Shown here one piece after another: positions 11,800 through 20,638 of a DNA stretch of 64,000 nt. The stretch comes from Legionella quinlivanii (GTDB taxonomy: Bacteria; Pseudomonadota; Gammaproteobacteria; Legionellales; Legionellaceae), in the NCBI RefSeq assembly GCF_003265995.1, contig NZ_MVJN01000015.1:1-64000 (forward strand), written 5' to 3'. The stretch's first letter is position 1; every line of letters starts with the position of its first letter. Both the position numbers and the translations under genes were made by a program. The notes beneath the pieces were generated by a model. It searched no databases. It had not been told where the DNA came from and worked only from the letters and a program-made list of their open reading frames with translations.

Positions 11800-12423
11800 A
11801 TGCCTATTTTACTGGAAGCCGAATCAAGAACTGATATGGGAAAAGGTGCGAGCCGCCGCCTGCGTCGTCTTGAAAATAAAGTTCCTGCCATTCTTTACGG
11901 CGGCGACAAAAAACCACAAACAATCCATTTATTACATAATAAAGTGATCAAGGCACTTGAACAGGAAAGTATTTACGCAAGTATTTTTGATCTGAAAGTG
12001 GATGGCAAGGTTGAGCATGTTATTCTTAAAGATTTACAACGTCATCCTTATAAGCCCATTGTTCTGCATATGGATTTACAACGTGTTTCTGCTAAAGATG
12101 TACTGATTAAACACGTCCCTGTTCATTTCACGAACGAACAGCAATGCAAAGCAGTTAAAGCAGGCGGTATTGTTAACCACACGATGACGCAGGTTGAAGT
12201 TCGTTGCCAGGCAAAAGATTTACCTGAATTTATTGAAGTTGATTTGTCCAGCATGGTAATGGACCAGGTAATTCATTTATCTGACCTGAAAATGCCTAAA
12301 GGCGTTCAACTTACTGTTGACCTGGCAGATGGCACTCACAATCATCCAGTAGTCAGCATTCATGCCCCCAGAGGCAGTGCAGGCGATGCGGAAGAAGGTG
12401 AATCCGCAGAAGCAGCAGAATAA
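11800..12423 (+). CDS. rplY: 50S ribosomal protein L25/general stress protein Ctc
   Basis: A 207-residue long-form L25 (CTC type), binding 5S rRNA through its N-terminal domain (residues 1-95), with a C-terminal TL5-like domain. The start MPILLEAESRTDMGKG at 11800 is chosen because it matches the family start and is preceded by TTGGAG (about 11785-11790). The upstream in-frame extension to 11689 is not conserved-looking. It is followed by a hairpin and then pth and ychF, a common gene order. Confidence 0.95.
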   Translation: MPILLEAESRTDMGKGASRRLRRLENKVPAILYGGDKKPQTIHLLHNKVIKALEQESIYASIFDLKVDGKVEHVILKDLQRHPYKPIVLHMDLQRVSAKDVLIKHVPVHFTNEQQCKAVKAGGIVNHTMTQVEVRCQAKDLPEFIEVDLSSMVMDQVIHLSDLKMPKGVQLTVDLADGTHNHPVVSIHAPRGSAGDAEEGESAEAAE

Positions 12424-12431
12424 TTTGTTTT

Positions 12432-12456
12432 GGAAGAGGCGCAAACCGCCTCTTCC
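12432..12456 (+). terminator. Hairpin between rplY and pth
   Basis: Ten-base perfect arms GGAAGAGGCG/CGCCTCTTCC with a 5-nt loop, followed by a moderately T-rich stretch. A terminator or attenuator inside the rplY-pth-ychF cluster. Confidence 0.65.
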
Positions 12457-12472
12457 CTGATTTGCTTATTTT

Positions 12473-13033
12473 ATGACTATTAAATTAATAATTGGCCTTC
12501 GCAACCCGGGTTCAGCCTATGCGCCCACTCGGCATAATGCCGGCGCCTGGTTCGTGGAAGCTTTAGCACAACATTCTGATCTGGCTTTCAAAACCGAAAA
12601 GAAATTAAATGCTGAACTGGCAACTTTGGATGGCCGCTGCCGGCTTCTCCTTCCATTAACCTTTATGAATAACAGCGGTCTCCCAGCGCGGGAAGTTGCC
12701 CAGTTTTATCGTATAAAACCTGAAGAAATTCTGGTTGTTCATGATGAACTTGATTTGCCCGCAGGCCGAATCAAGCTGAAATCAGGTGGAGGACATGGCG
12801 GACATAATGGCTTACGCGATATTATCGCTCATCTTGGCAGCCAGGCGTTTCATCGTCTGCGAGTGGGAATTGATCACCCGGGCCACAAAGATTTGGTGCT
12901 TAATTATGTGCTGGGTAAACCATCGCAGAATGACAAACAATTAATTCTGGAAGCAATTGATCGGGCAATCCAGGCTGCACCGACCATTATTGACGGCAAT
13001 ATTGCTGCCGCAATGAATGTCATTAATGGATAA
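12473..13033 (+). CDS. pth: Peptidyl-tRNA hydrolase
   Basis: A 186-residue Pth that recycles peptidyl-tRNA released from stalled ribosomes. Visible motifs: GLRNPGSAYAPTRHNAG with the catalytic His20 equivalent, TFMNNSG, VVHDELDLP with the conserved Asp, and KSGGGHGGHNGLRDI. Length is normal. It is followed 46 bases later by ychF, a common neighbour. Confidence 0.97.
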   Translation: MTIKLIIGLRNPGSAYAPTRHNAGAWFVEALAQHSDLAFKTEKKLNAELATLDGRCRLLLPLTFMNNSGLPAREVAQFYRIKPEEILVVHDELDLPAGRIKLKSGGGHGGHNGLRDIIAHLGSQAFHRLRVGIDHPGHKDLVLNYVLGKPSQNDKQLILEAIDRAIQAAPTIIDGNIAAAMNVING

Positions 13034-13079
13034 TAACTCATCAATTGATGAGCTTAATTGATTTTGAAGTGAGGTTACT

Positions 13080-14171
13080 ATGGGATTTAAATGCGGTATC
13101 GTCGGCTTACCCAATGTCGGTAAATCGACATTATTCAACGCGCTGACCAAGGCAGGAATTGAAGCAGCCAACTATCCTTTCTGTACCATAGAACCTAATG
13201 TGGGGATTGTAACTGTTCCCGATCCGCGCCTTGATGCGCTTAGTGCTATCGTTAAACCCCAGCAAACCCTGCCGACTACCATGCAGTTTGTTGATATCGC
13301 AGGATTAGTTAAAGGCGCTGCCAAAGGAGAAGGGCTTGGAAATCAATTCCTGGCAAATATTCGCGAGACAGACGCTATCGCCCATGTGGTCCGCTGTTTT
13401 GATAATTCCGATGTAATTCATGTTGACGGACGAGTAGATCCACTGTCTGACATTGAAATCATTAATACGGAACTGGCGCTTGCCGATATGGAAACCGTCG
13501 ATAAAGCCATCCTGAAGTCCGCAAAAAACAGCAGAAGCGGTAATAAGGAAGCGCTTTTTGAAAAGCAGACTCTTGAGAAAATTAAAACGCATCTCGATGA
13601 GGGAATTCCGGTAAGAACCCTGGCATTATCCAATGAAGAAGATCAGATTATCAAACGGCTCTTCCTGCTAACAGCCAAGCCGGTGCTCTATATTGCCAAC
13701 GTAAGCGATGAAGGTCAGGAAAATAATCCTTATCTTGATAAGGTCAAAGAGCTGGCCGCCAGCGAAAATGCCAAAGTGGTTGCTCTATGTGCATCAACCG
13801 AATCAGATCTGATTGATTTGGATGATGAAGAGCGTGTTGAATATATGAAGGAACTCGGCATTTCCGAGCCTGGTCTGAACCGGGTTATTCGTGCAGGTTA
13901 TGACCTGCTGGGCTTACAGACCTATTTCACTGCCGGCGTTAAAGAAGTTCGCGCCTGGACAGTGGCGAAAGGAGCCACAGCACCGCAGGCAGCCGGCGTT
14001 ATTCACACCGATTTTGAAAAGGGCTTCATTCGCGCTGAAGTAATTGCTTATGAAGATTTTATTCAGAATCGCGGCGAACAAGGTGCAAAGGAAGCAGGCA
14101 AATTGCGGTTGGAAGGGAAAGACTACATTGTTCGCGATGGCGATGTGATGCATTTCAGATTTAATGTCTGA
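13080..14171 (+). CDS. ychF: Redox-responsive ATPase YchF (Obg family)
   Basis: A 363-residue P-loop protein. The [10 protein letters not shown]-loop, the [11 protein letters not shown] switch segment, an NVSDE sequence replacing the GTP-specific NKxD (explaining its ATP preference) and a C-terminal TGS domain (about 278-361, ending FRFNV) are all present. It associates with ribosomes and is linked to translation control and the oxidative-stress response. Start [14 protein letters not shown] is preceded by GAGG. Confidence 0.97.
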   Translation: MGFKCGIVGLPNVGKSTLFNALTKAGIEAANYPFCTIEPNVGIVTVPDPRLDALSAIVKPQQTLPTTMQFVDIAGLVKGAAKGEGLGNQFLANIRETDAIAHVVRCFDNSDVIHVDGRVDPLSDIEIINTELALADMETVDKAILKSAKNSRSGNKEALFEKQTLEKIKTHLDEGIPVRTLALSNEEDQIIKRLFLLTAKPVLYIANVSDEGQENNPYLDKVKELAASENAKVVALCASTESDLIDLDDEERVEYMKELGISEPGLNRVIRAGYDLLGLQTYFTAGVKEVRAWTVAKGATAPQAAGVIHTDFEKGFIRAEVIAYEDFIQNRGEQGAKEAGKLRLEGKDYIVRDGDVMHFRFNV

Positions 14172-14265
14172 TACCTGTAGCTCTCCATCGATACGAAAAT
14201 AGCTTTCTCTTCAGGATCAACGGGACTCGGAAACCATTCTCCTGCGTCCCACGACTTCGACCTTC

Positions 14266-14400
14266 TACCCTACGTACCGCGACTTGTTCGCGGTATCCAG
14301 AAATGCCTGTATCCACGCCTCAACCTGGATGCCTCGGACAAGCCGAGGCACGTAGGGAGGGGAATACCTCAATCTGAATGCCTTAGACAAGCCGAGGGTC
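14266..14400. repeat. Nested palindromic intergenic repeats
   Basis: Hairpins with arms TACCGCGA/TCGCGGTA (14275-14295) and GCCTCGG/CCGAGGC (14331-14349), plus outer CCCTACGT/ACGTAGGG arms. A second partial GCC...AAGCCGAGG copy lies at about 14380. This is REP-like, non-coding sequence between ychF and the DUF4286 gene. Confidence 0.6.
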
Positions 14401-14422
14401 GTAAAGGGCCAAAATACTTCAA

Positions 14423-14737
14423 TCAGGGATTAATTACCTCACTAATTTCATAAATCTTTCGCTCTATACTATAAAGACCTTTAAAATCATCAGGTACTTC
14501 GCTTCGCATTGCTGCAGCGTGGTGCTCCAGATAAGACTGATAGGCCAGATAGTTTTTCACATAATAGTCGACCTTGATTTTTTTCCATGAAACCGGTTCT
14601 GTTTCGATGCAGGTCAATACTTCAGCTTTTAAAAAACCTTCAATATCAAGTAATTTACCGACATGCGTGATGAGCCATGCCATATACTCATCGAATATAT
14701 CCGGATGAATTTCCACGCTGATTTCATATTTTATCAT
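14423..14737 (-). CDS. DUF4286 family protein
   Basis: A 104-residue soluble protein resembling the DUF4286 family, a ferredoxin-like (antibiotic-monooxygenase-like) small fold. It opens IKYEISVEIHPDIFDEYM, has an LLDIEGFLKAEVL segment and ends with an ERKIYEI strand. The biochemical role is unknown. A clear paralogue sits in the integrated element at 25881-26192. It lies 13 bases downstream of the response regulator gene on the same strand and may be its operon partner. Confidence 0.7.
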   Translation of the reverse strand: MIKYEISVEIHPDIFDEYMAWLITHVGKLLDIEGFLKAEVLTCIETEPVSWKKIKVDYYVKNYLAYQSYLEHHAAAMRSEVPDDFKGLYSIERKIYEISEVINP

Positions 14738-14750
14738 GGCTATTTTCCGC

Positions 14751-15401
14751 CTAGCTGCTTATCGCATTATAAGAACCTGCCAGATAATTATTATTGACCT
14801 GACGGGTCATTAAATAATAATTAATTAGTTCCGCAAGATTCTTCATTCCCAGTTTCCTCATGATATTCGCCCGATGAATCTCCACTGTGGACAGCGCAAT
14901 ATTGAGCGTATAGCCGATCTCTTTGTTCATTTTGCCATTAATTACATATTCCAGAACTTCCTTTTCCCGAGGCGTTAATTTCATCATATCGTCTTTAAAC
15001 CGGGTGACAGTATTACACAAGGGAATAGCAGCAAATGACTTCTGCACTGCAGCCAGTAGTTGCTGGTTGTTAAAAGGCTTGGGGATGAAATCGAACGCGC
15101 CAATTTTCATGGCTCTTACAGCCATTTCAATATCACCATGCGCAGTAATAAAAATAACAGGCAGTAAATTTTTGCTTTGTGTCAAACTCTCCTGTAACTC
15201 CAATCCCCCCATGTTTGGAAGCCGCACATCCAGAATGATACAACCATTCTGAACCTCTCCACGTTGAAAAGCTTCCAGAAATAGATAGGGATCATTGTAA
15301 CAAACCACCTCAATTTGCACCGACTCAAACAAGGCCATAAGTGCTCTGCTGATAGAAAGATCATCTTCTACCAGATAGACGCAAAAATTAGATTTATGCA
15401 T
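14751..15401 (-). CDS. FixJ/NarL-type response regulator
   Basis: A receiver plus LuxR-type HTH protein of 216 residues from the ATG at 15401, which has AGGAAG eight bases upstream; an earlier in-frame ATG at 15425 has no such site. Receiver landmarks are VYLVEDD, the phospho-acceptor in CIILDVRLPNMGG, and VIFITAHGD with KPF. The HTH begins at KLTPREKEVLEYV and includes the NIALSTVEIHRANIMRKL recognition region. It is likely the partner of the divergent histidine kinase at 15541. The target genes are unknown. Confidence 0.9.
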   Translation of the reverse strand: MHKSNFCVYLVEDDLSISRALMALFESVQIEVVCYNDPYLFLEAFQRGEVQNGCIILDVRLPNMGGLELQESLTQSKNLLPVIFITAHGDIEMAVRAMKIGAFDFIPKPFNNQQLLAAVQKSFAAIPLCNTVTRFKDDMMKLTPREKEVLEYVINGKMNKEIGYTLNIALSTVEIHRANIMRKLGMKNLAELINYYLMTRQVNNNYLAGSYNAISS

Positions 15402-15540
15402 TGATTTGACTTCCTGAATCATCAATTATTGCGTATCTTAAAGAGATTAATATCGCTTGACAATTCATTTTTATCGCAGGCTCGCGTATAAAAGATATTT
15501 CGTTTGAGCCATTATCAATGGTGATTTAATATTGAAAATT

Positions 15541-16755
15541 ATGTTCGTGGGTAACGCTGAAAACACTAATTCCACTCCTGATGCAGAGCAAATGATGCGT
15601 TGCTTACATCAGTTGACTGTGCAACGCACAGGTAACAAAAGCCTCTACTCCCTTCTCCAGGAGCATCTGGAACTTATCATCCAGCTGTTCAAAGTGTCTT
15701 ATGCCCAATTGAGCCTGCAGAATGTAGATACTCATCAGGTGCTTATTGAAGTGGGGGAAAACCTGAGCGTTAATCCCGTCTCCATTTTGCGCCTAAGTCA
15801 CAAAGCTGAGAAAATTCATAATAGTTTCTATATTGATAATTCCGTGCTCACCGAGAATATTGCAAGCCGCTTTATACTTATTCCTGTGTCAAGCCCAACA
15901 AAAAGCGCCCTGGGCAATCTTTTAATATATTGGACACATGCAGAGAGACCGGATGATATGAGTATCTCCTGTCTTGAGTTAATTGCTTATCATACAGGCA
16001 ATTTATTACAGCAACGGGAAATTGACAGTCTTTCCAGTCTTTATAAAACAACGGCAACCGAGGAAGGTTATGCGAAAAAACTTTTTTTAGCCACTCTTTC
16101 CCATGATCTTCGCTCACCGCTTACTTCAATTTTGACCTGGGCTCAATTATTAAAAACTACCTCATCTCCTCCGGATAAATTACAAACTGGCCTGAATTTT
16201 ATTGAGGAAAGTGCACTTCGACAAAATAAAATTATCGATAATCTTATTCACATTTCTGAAGTGCTTTTAAATAAAACACCAATGGAATTTGAGTTCACTG
16301 ATCTCAATTCCATTCTTAACAAATCCCTGCAATCAGTTATTTCGCTGGTACAAAACAGAAATCTGCAAGTTAAAAAATGTCTGACGCCGCACCCGCTCAT
16401 AATTCGCGCGGACTCGTTTCGGATTAAACAGGTTTTTTGTAATTTGCTCGCCAATGCTATTAAATTCAGTTTTGAAAGCGGAGAGTTATTGATCAAAACA
16501 GAGCATTTGGTTTTAAATAAAAAGAGTTATGCCCAGATCGTGTTTGAGGATCATGGTGTGGGTATGAAAAAAGAACAATTAACAAGAATTCTTCGACTAT
16601 TTAATGAAGACGATGGTATAAAGGCCAAAGAGGGAATGGGAATCGGCCTTGCTTTTTCTGCCTATCTGATCAAATTGCACAACGGCTTTATGGATGCAGA
16701 GAATAAGGGAGAGAATAAAGGCGCTATTTTCAGGGTCATGATACCGCTGGTTTAA
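15541..16755 (+). CDS. Soluble sensor histidine kinase
   Basis: A protein of about 404 residues with no membrane helix, so a cytoplasmic sensor. Residues 1-165 form a GAF-like sensory region. A HisKA dimerisation helix carries the phospho-accepting His in ATLSHDLRSPLTSIL. The HATPase domain shows an N box (FCNLLANAIKF), a G1 box (EDHGVGM) and a G2 box (GMGIGLAFS). A TTG at 15532 is an alternative in-frame start; the ATG at 15541 was chosen. It is divergent from the response regulator at 14751-15401. Confidence 0.88.
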   Translation: MFVGNAENTNSTPDAEQMMRCLHQLTVQRTGNKSLYSLLQEHLELIIQLFKVSYAQLSLQNVDTHQVLIEVGENLSVNPVSILRLSHKAEKIHNSFYIDNSVLTENIASRFILIPVSSPTKSALGNLLIYWTHAERPDDMSISCLELIAYHTGNLLQQREIDSLSSLYKTTATEEGYAKKLFLATLSHDLRSPLTSILTWAQLLKTTSSPPDKLQTGLNFIEESALRQNKIIDNLIHISEVLLNKTPMEFEFTDLNSILNKSLQSVISLVQNRNLQVKKCLTPHPLIIRADSFRIKQVFCNLLANAIKFSFESGELLIKTEHLVLNKKSYAQIVFEDHGVGMKKEQLTRILRLFNEDDGIKAKEGMGIGLAFSAYLIKLHNGFMDAENKGENKGAIFRVMIPLV

Positions 16756-16867
16756 TTATGAATAGTGGTTAACCATTAGTGCAAAGTTAAAAACCCGTAT
16801 TTTTTGATTGATAAGAACAGGTTATCGTTTCAGTTCTTCTTATAATTCAATGCATTGAGGAAATAGA

Positions 16868-17083
16868 ATGACTGAACGATTAACAGGTAAGGTAAAATGG
16901 TTTGATCCTAAAAAAGGATTTGGCTTTATCCATGCTGATGGGCAAGACTATTTTGTGCATTTTCGTAATATTCAGGCGACAGGATTCAGAACATTGACTG
17001 AAGGAGCTGAAGTGAGTTTTTCTCCTTGTAAGGAAGATAAGGGATTGAAAGCATGCGAAGTAGAAATTATTAACCAGGTCTGA
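16868..17083 (+). CDS. Cold-shock-domain protein
   Basis: A 71-residue single-domain CSD protein with the RNP1-like KGFGFI and the RNP2-like YFVHFRNI motifs. It begins [23 protein letters not shown] box at 16841-16846 and a GAGGAA ribosome-binding site precede the start. It is a probable RNA chaperone. The C-terminal CSD strand is unusual and close to that of the second copy at 19705. The two copies flank the degenerate cyanophycin-synthetase-like gene. Confidence 0.92.
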   Translation: MTERLTGKVKWFDPKKGFGFIHADGQDYFVHFRNIQATGFRTLTEGAEVSFSPCKEDKGLKACEVEIINQV

Positions 17084-17142
17084 ATTTGAAAATGCGATGA
17101 GAAATTAAACATTTGTTAGAGACAAGGAGAGCTCTAGTTAAA

Positions 17143-18915
17143 ATGGAAATTTTGAAACTAAATGCTTTACAGGGGCCAAATTGCTGGTCAAATACACATC
17201 CCCGTTTAATAGTCCTGGAACTGGATCTGTTAAACTACGGGGCGCGCCCAAGTAACTCACTACAGGGATTTACTGAGGCCTTGGAAAAGCTGCTCCCTTC
17301 TCTAGGAGAAAATCCCTCTTCCGATAATTGCGAGGGGGGATTTTCGCAGAGACTGCGAAGAGGTATTCCCTTAAGCTGCGTCATTGAGCAAGTCGCTCTT
17401 GAATTACAATCTCTGGCAGGCATGAGCTGCAGTTTCGGCAGGACCCACTATGTTGCCAGCAAGGGGGTTTATCAGATTGTTTTCAGTTATGAATTTGAGA
17501 AAGCAGGCCTATACGCAGCGAAAACCGCAGTCTCTATTGTCGAGTGCCTGGCGCTCAGCAAACCTTATCTTTGCCTGGAAAACGATCTGTCCTATCTGCA
17601 ACAAATCCGAGTACTTGCCAGTCCAGCCCCAGGTATTCTGTCTATTTTAAGAGAAGCTGAGAAGAGAAATATACCTTATTATCGGCTTGATAACGAACCG
17701 TTCTATCGGCTTGGACAAGGATGTAATCAAAAACTTCTTTGCGCAACCCTTGGGTCTCAGAATAGCAGTATCGGTGTTGATAATACTTATGATGAAACAG
17801 CAGTGAAAAAAATTCTGGATTCTCAATGTATACCCGTAACTCAAAGCTCGAGCGTCAAGGGGCAGAGTTTTATCTTTTTAGTCATTAATTTCAAACTGGC
17901 TGCGGTGATCAAACAGAACCAGCCAACCGCCCAAATTAAAGAAGAAAAAGAAATTACCCCAACGGAGGTTACGGCTCAAACCCATCCTTCCTATGCATTT
18001 CTTGCGGAGCGTGTTGCAAGGCTAATGCATCTTAGCGTATGCGAAGTGGTTATAGTAAGTGAAGATATTCGTTTACCACTTAATGAGACCAGCAAAGCAG
18101 TCTATGAAGTGAATGCAACTCCCCGTCTTGGCCAGTATCCCCTTGTAAAACCTATTGCAGCATCTATTATTGATATGCTCTATCCACCTAATCAATCTTC
18201 ACGCATTCCTATTGTTGCTTTCACCGGCGTCAAAGGTCAGCCAGGACTGGCTCAATTAATTGCGTCAATGGCAGAAAAATATGATTTTTCAAGTGGATTT
18301 ACCTCTATTAATGGAGCCTGTATCACTGGGCAGCCAATTACCTTCAACAACGACAAGCCATTTAATCAGGTGAGAGCAGTATTAAGGGATCCAGCCGTAA
18401 ACTTTGCGGTTTTTGAATGCGATGCCGAAAGTATCTATGATTTCGGGCTGGCGTTTGACCACTGTGATGTCGGAATCGTAATGAATGTTGCAAAAGAAAA
18501 CTCAGATTTTGAACGAGTCAAAGAAACCATAGTCCGCAGCGTCCACTCTAAAGGCTACTGTATTTTAAATGCAGATGATGATCAGGTTTATGCGATGCGA
18601 ACAGTTCCTGATTGCCCCGTGGCTTTATTCAGTCTGAATGCCGATAATTTAAGAATTAGCGAACACTGCCAGCAAAATGGCCTGACAGCTTATTTTGAGG
18701 ACCAGTTCCTAATCGTTCGTAAAGGCAATAAAATCAAATGCCGCATTTATCTGCCTGAAATAACTCAGGGCAGCATCGCACAAAATATTCTGGCAACTGT
18801 GCTGGTATATGCTTGTTTTGAGTTTAATATGGACTCTATCGATAGAAAACTTGCCAGCATTCTGGAGAAAGAACAATCTGATGCGCCTCGCCTATACGAC
18901 GTTGTTCCTGAATAA
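17143..18915 (+). CDS. Degenerate cyanophycin-synthetase-like protein, probably not a ligase
   Basis: A 590-residue protein from the ATG at 17143 (AAGGAG upstream; the TTG at 17113 is less likely). Residues 1-160 match the CphA N-terminal domain (LNALQGPNCWS, GFSQRLRRGIP, EQVALELQSLAGM, FGRTHYVASKGVYQIVF). The following ATP-grasp region is shortened to about 160 residues. The Mur-ligase-like part (about 355-590) has GVKGQPG at 362-368 where active enzymes have GTNGKTT, so the P-loop lysine and threonines are gone. Active CphA is usually about 870 residues. It is probably a non-catalytic paralogue or binding protein; polymer synthesis is not expected from this gene alone. Confidence 0.75.
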   Translation: MEILKLNALQGPNCWSNTHPRLIVLELDLLNYGARPSNSLQGFTEALEKLLPSLGENPSSDNCEGGFSQRLRRGIPLSCVIEQVALELQSLAGMSCSFGRTHYVASKGVYQIVFSYEFEKAGLYAAKTAVSIVECLALSKPYLCLENDLSYLQQIRVLASPAPGILSILREAEKRNIPYYRLDNEPFYRLGQGCNQKLLCATLGSQNSSIGVDNTYDETAVKKILDSQCIPVTQSSSVKGQSFIFLVINFKLAAVIKQNQPTAQIKEEKEITPTEVTAQTHPSYAFLAERVARLMHLSVCEVVIVSEDIRLPLNETSKAVYEVNATPRLGQYPLVKPIAASIIDMLYPPNQSSRIPIVAFTGVKGQPGLAQLIASMAEKYDFSSGFTSINGACITGQPITFNNDKPFNQVRAVLRDPAVNFAVFECDAESIYDFGLAFDHCDVGIVMNVAKENSDFERVKETIVRSVHSKGYCILNADDDQVYAMRTVPDCPVALFSLNADNLRISEHCQQNGLTAYFEDQFLIVRKGNKIKCRIYLPEITQGSIAQNILATVLVYACFEFNMDSIDRKLASILEKEQSDAPRLYDVVPE

Positions 18916-18937
18916 GCGAAGCGCAGTTGGCTCAGCG

Positions 18938-19483
18938 CTAGTGAGTTAAAGCAAGCAAGTCTGCCAGATCATTAGCGTGGTCCTCTTCTTCCTCCAGAAT
19001 CACTTCCAGCATGCGCCGCGTGGTGGGATCTTCCTGTCCAAACCAGGCGATTAATTTGCGATAGACCATAATCGCAATTCGCTCAGCAACCAGATCATCC
19101 TCAATCATACCGCGCAAATCGGTACTGGAACCGAACTCTGTAGCAGAACGTGAAAGGATGTTGGCAGGATTGAAATCAGGGTCACCTCCCAACTGATTAA
19201 TTCGCTCAGCAATCATAAGCATATGATGCTCTTCCTGCTGCGCATGTTCTTCAAATTCTGCAGCCACCTGGATGTAATCAATGCCCTTGGCAATAATCTG
19301 ATGGTGGCGATAGCGCAATACACATAAGATCTCTGTCGCCAAAGCATCATTTAACAACTTGCAGGCCTGCGTTAAATCAAGCGGATAGTCACAGGTCACC
19401 GCACCGTCCTGTAGGCTATTTTTCGCTTCGTTTCGTATTTCCTGCAGATTATAGGGAACAGCAACCTGTTCTGTGTCTTTCAT
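18938..19483 (-). CDS. Ferritin-like/bacterioferritin-type diiron protein
   Basis: A 181-residue four-helix protein. Metal-ligand patterns typical of the bacterioferritin/Dps-like superfamily are visible: E in LNDALATEILCVLRYRHH, EEHAQQEEHHML, the later DLVAERIAIMVYRKLI helix, and EEEEDHANDLADLL. It probably stores iron or detoxifies peroxide; the exact subfamily is not certain. It is convergent with the cyanophycin-synthetase-like gene. A ribosome-binding site is unclear. Confidence 0.75.
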   Translation of the reverse strand: MKDTEQVAVPYNLQEIRNEAKNSLQDGAVTCDYPLDLTQACKLLNDALATEILCVLRYRHHQIIAKGIDYIQVAAEFEEHAQQEEHHMLMIAERINQLGGDPDFNPANILSRSATEFGSSTDLRGMIEDDLVAERIAIMVYRKLIAWFGQEDPTTRRMLEVILEEEEDHANDLADLLALTH

Positions 19484-19704
19484 TATCTATCCTTGACTAG
19501 ACGCTTTATAGAACATTATAGACAATATTTAATATGAAGAACCAAATAAAATACATCCTGATGCTAGGGAAAACCACTAATAAATCCTGTAAATTCCCCT
19601 ATTTATAAATAAATACAAACAAGAGATGATAAATAATAGTCGTTTTTCCCTTAAATCGCGCTAACCATGACAAACGCTACTGTACAATTAATGGAGTAAA
19701 TTTT

Positions 19705-19929
19705 ATGACGGATAAAATTAAAGGAAAGGTTAAATGGTTTAATGCTAAGAAAGGTTATGGATTCATTATGGCCAATAATGAGGATTATTTCGTTCATTTT
19801 CGAGAGATTCAGTGCACAGGCTTTCGCACTCTGATAGAAGGTTCAGAAGTAACGTTCGTTGCAGAGCACACGGTAAGGGGGCCACAAGCTTTGAATGTAG
19901 AAGTTACTGGCTCTGAGACAAGGAATTGA
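19705..19929 (+). CDS. Cold-shock-domain protein, second copy
   Basis: A 74-residue single CSD, about 60% identical by eye to the copy at 16868-17083 ([36 protein letters not shown]). GGAG lies 12 bases before the start. The AT-rich 220-bp upstream region could hold a cold-responsive leader; no specific element is identified. Confidence 0.92.
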   Translation: MTDKIKGKVKWFNAKKGYGFIMANNEDYFVHFREIQCTGFRTLIEGSEVTFVAEHTVRGPQALNVEVTGSETRN

Positions 19930-20006
19930 AGGCTGATTTACAGAGCGAGAATATCCTGTTTGTTTCATCTTTATAAATACTTGATTCCCCTTTTGCTGCA
20001 CCAGAA

Positions 20007-20030
20007 AATTTCCCGCCCAAGCGGGAAATT
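20007..20030 (-). terminator. Rho-independent-type terminator
   Basis: Perfect 10-bp arms AATTTCCCGC/GCGGGAAATT with a 4-nt loop. Read on the minus strand the stem is followed by TTTTC, fitting the end of the Thr/Gly-rich gene at 20053-20424. It may also stop plus-strand transcription from the cold-shock gene. Confidence 0.6.
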
Positions 20031-20052
20031 AAACTGGCTCCTTCGTCAGAAA

Positions 20053-20424
20053 CTAATAAGAAGAACCATTTGAACTGCCACTTCCTGTTCCAGTACTGCC
20101 TGTTCCGGGATTTGTTGTATCTGTACCAGTTCCTGTGCTGTCGGTTCCAGGATTGGTTGTGCCTGTTCCGGTACTGCCGGCTCCAGGATTAGTTGTGCCT
20201 GTGCCATTGCTATCGGTTCCAGGATTGGTTGTAGTACTGTCAGTTCCCGTTCCGGTACTTCCTGTGCCAGTGTTGCCCGTACCCGTTGTAGAGGAAGTGC
20301 CCGTATCTGGCGTGCTGGTTGTTGCATTAGTGCCGGTTGATGTGGTGGAATTCGTGCTGCTGCCTGTGTTGGCATGCAGTGAAAATGCCATCACGGTGAA
20401 TAGAAATGCTATCATCCTTTTCAT
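20053..20424 (-). CDS. Secreted Thr/Gly/Ser-rich low-complexity protein
   Basis: A 123-residue protein with a signal peptide (MKRMIAFLFTVMAFSLHA) followed by about 100 residues composed almost entirely of Thr, Gly, Ser, Asn, Asp and Pro in short repeats (TGTGSTGTGTDST, TTNPGTDS, TTNPGAGS). A GGAG ribosome-binding site precedes the ATG at 20424. It is probably exported and disordered. The repeats may change length by slippage. No enzymatic function is suggested. Confidence 0.65.
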   Translation of the reverse strand: MKRMIAFLFTVMAFSLHANTGSSTNSTTSTGTNATTSTPDTGTSSTTGTGNTGTGSTGTGTDSTTTNPGTDSNGTGTTNPGAGSTGTGTTNPGTDSTGTGTDTTNPGTGSTGTGSGSSNGSSY

Positions 20425-20638
20425 ACTTATCTCCTGACTATGAATTTTTATTTACAAGATCGTTTGATTTATTAAATTGAACGGCGGATCTGGACTGAAA
20501 TATCATTTGTCCTTAATTGTTCTCACCTTTAAGTTTAGTACAAAATACTCGAGCAAACGCCAGTTTATAAAACTATTTCAGCCGGATAAATTATTTTATG
20601 ATAGACTAAGTTCAATTTAATCCATACCAGGAGTAAGA

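Noticed and set aside
17143-18915. Functional cyanophycin synthetase
   Set aside because: Shortened ATP-grasp region and loss of the Mur-ligase P-loop residues.
20046-20437. Other frames over the Thr/Gly-rich gene (Pro/Val- or Gln-rich products)
   Set aside because: They are products of reading a repetitive GC-skewed region in the wrong frame. Only the frame with a signal peptide and ribosome-binding site is kept.
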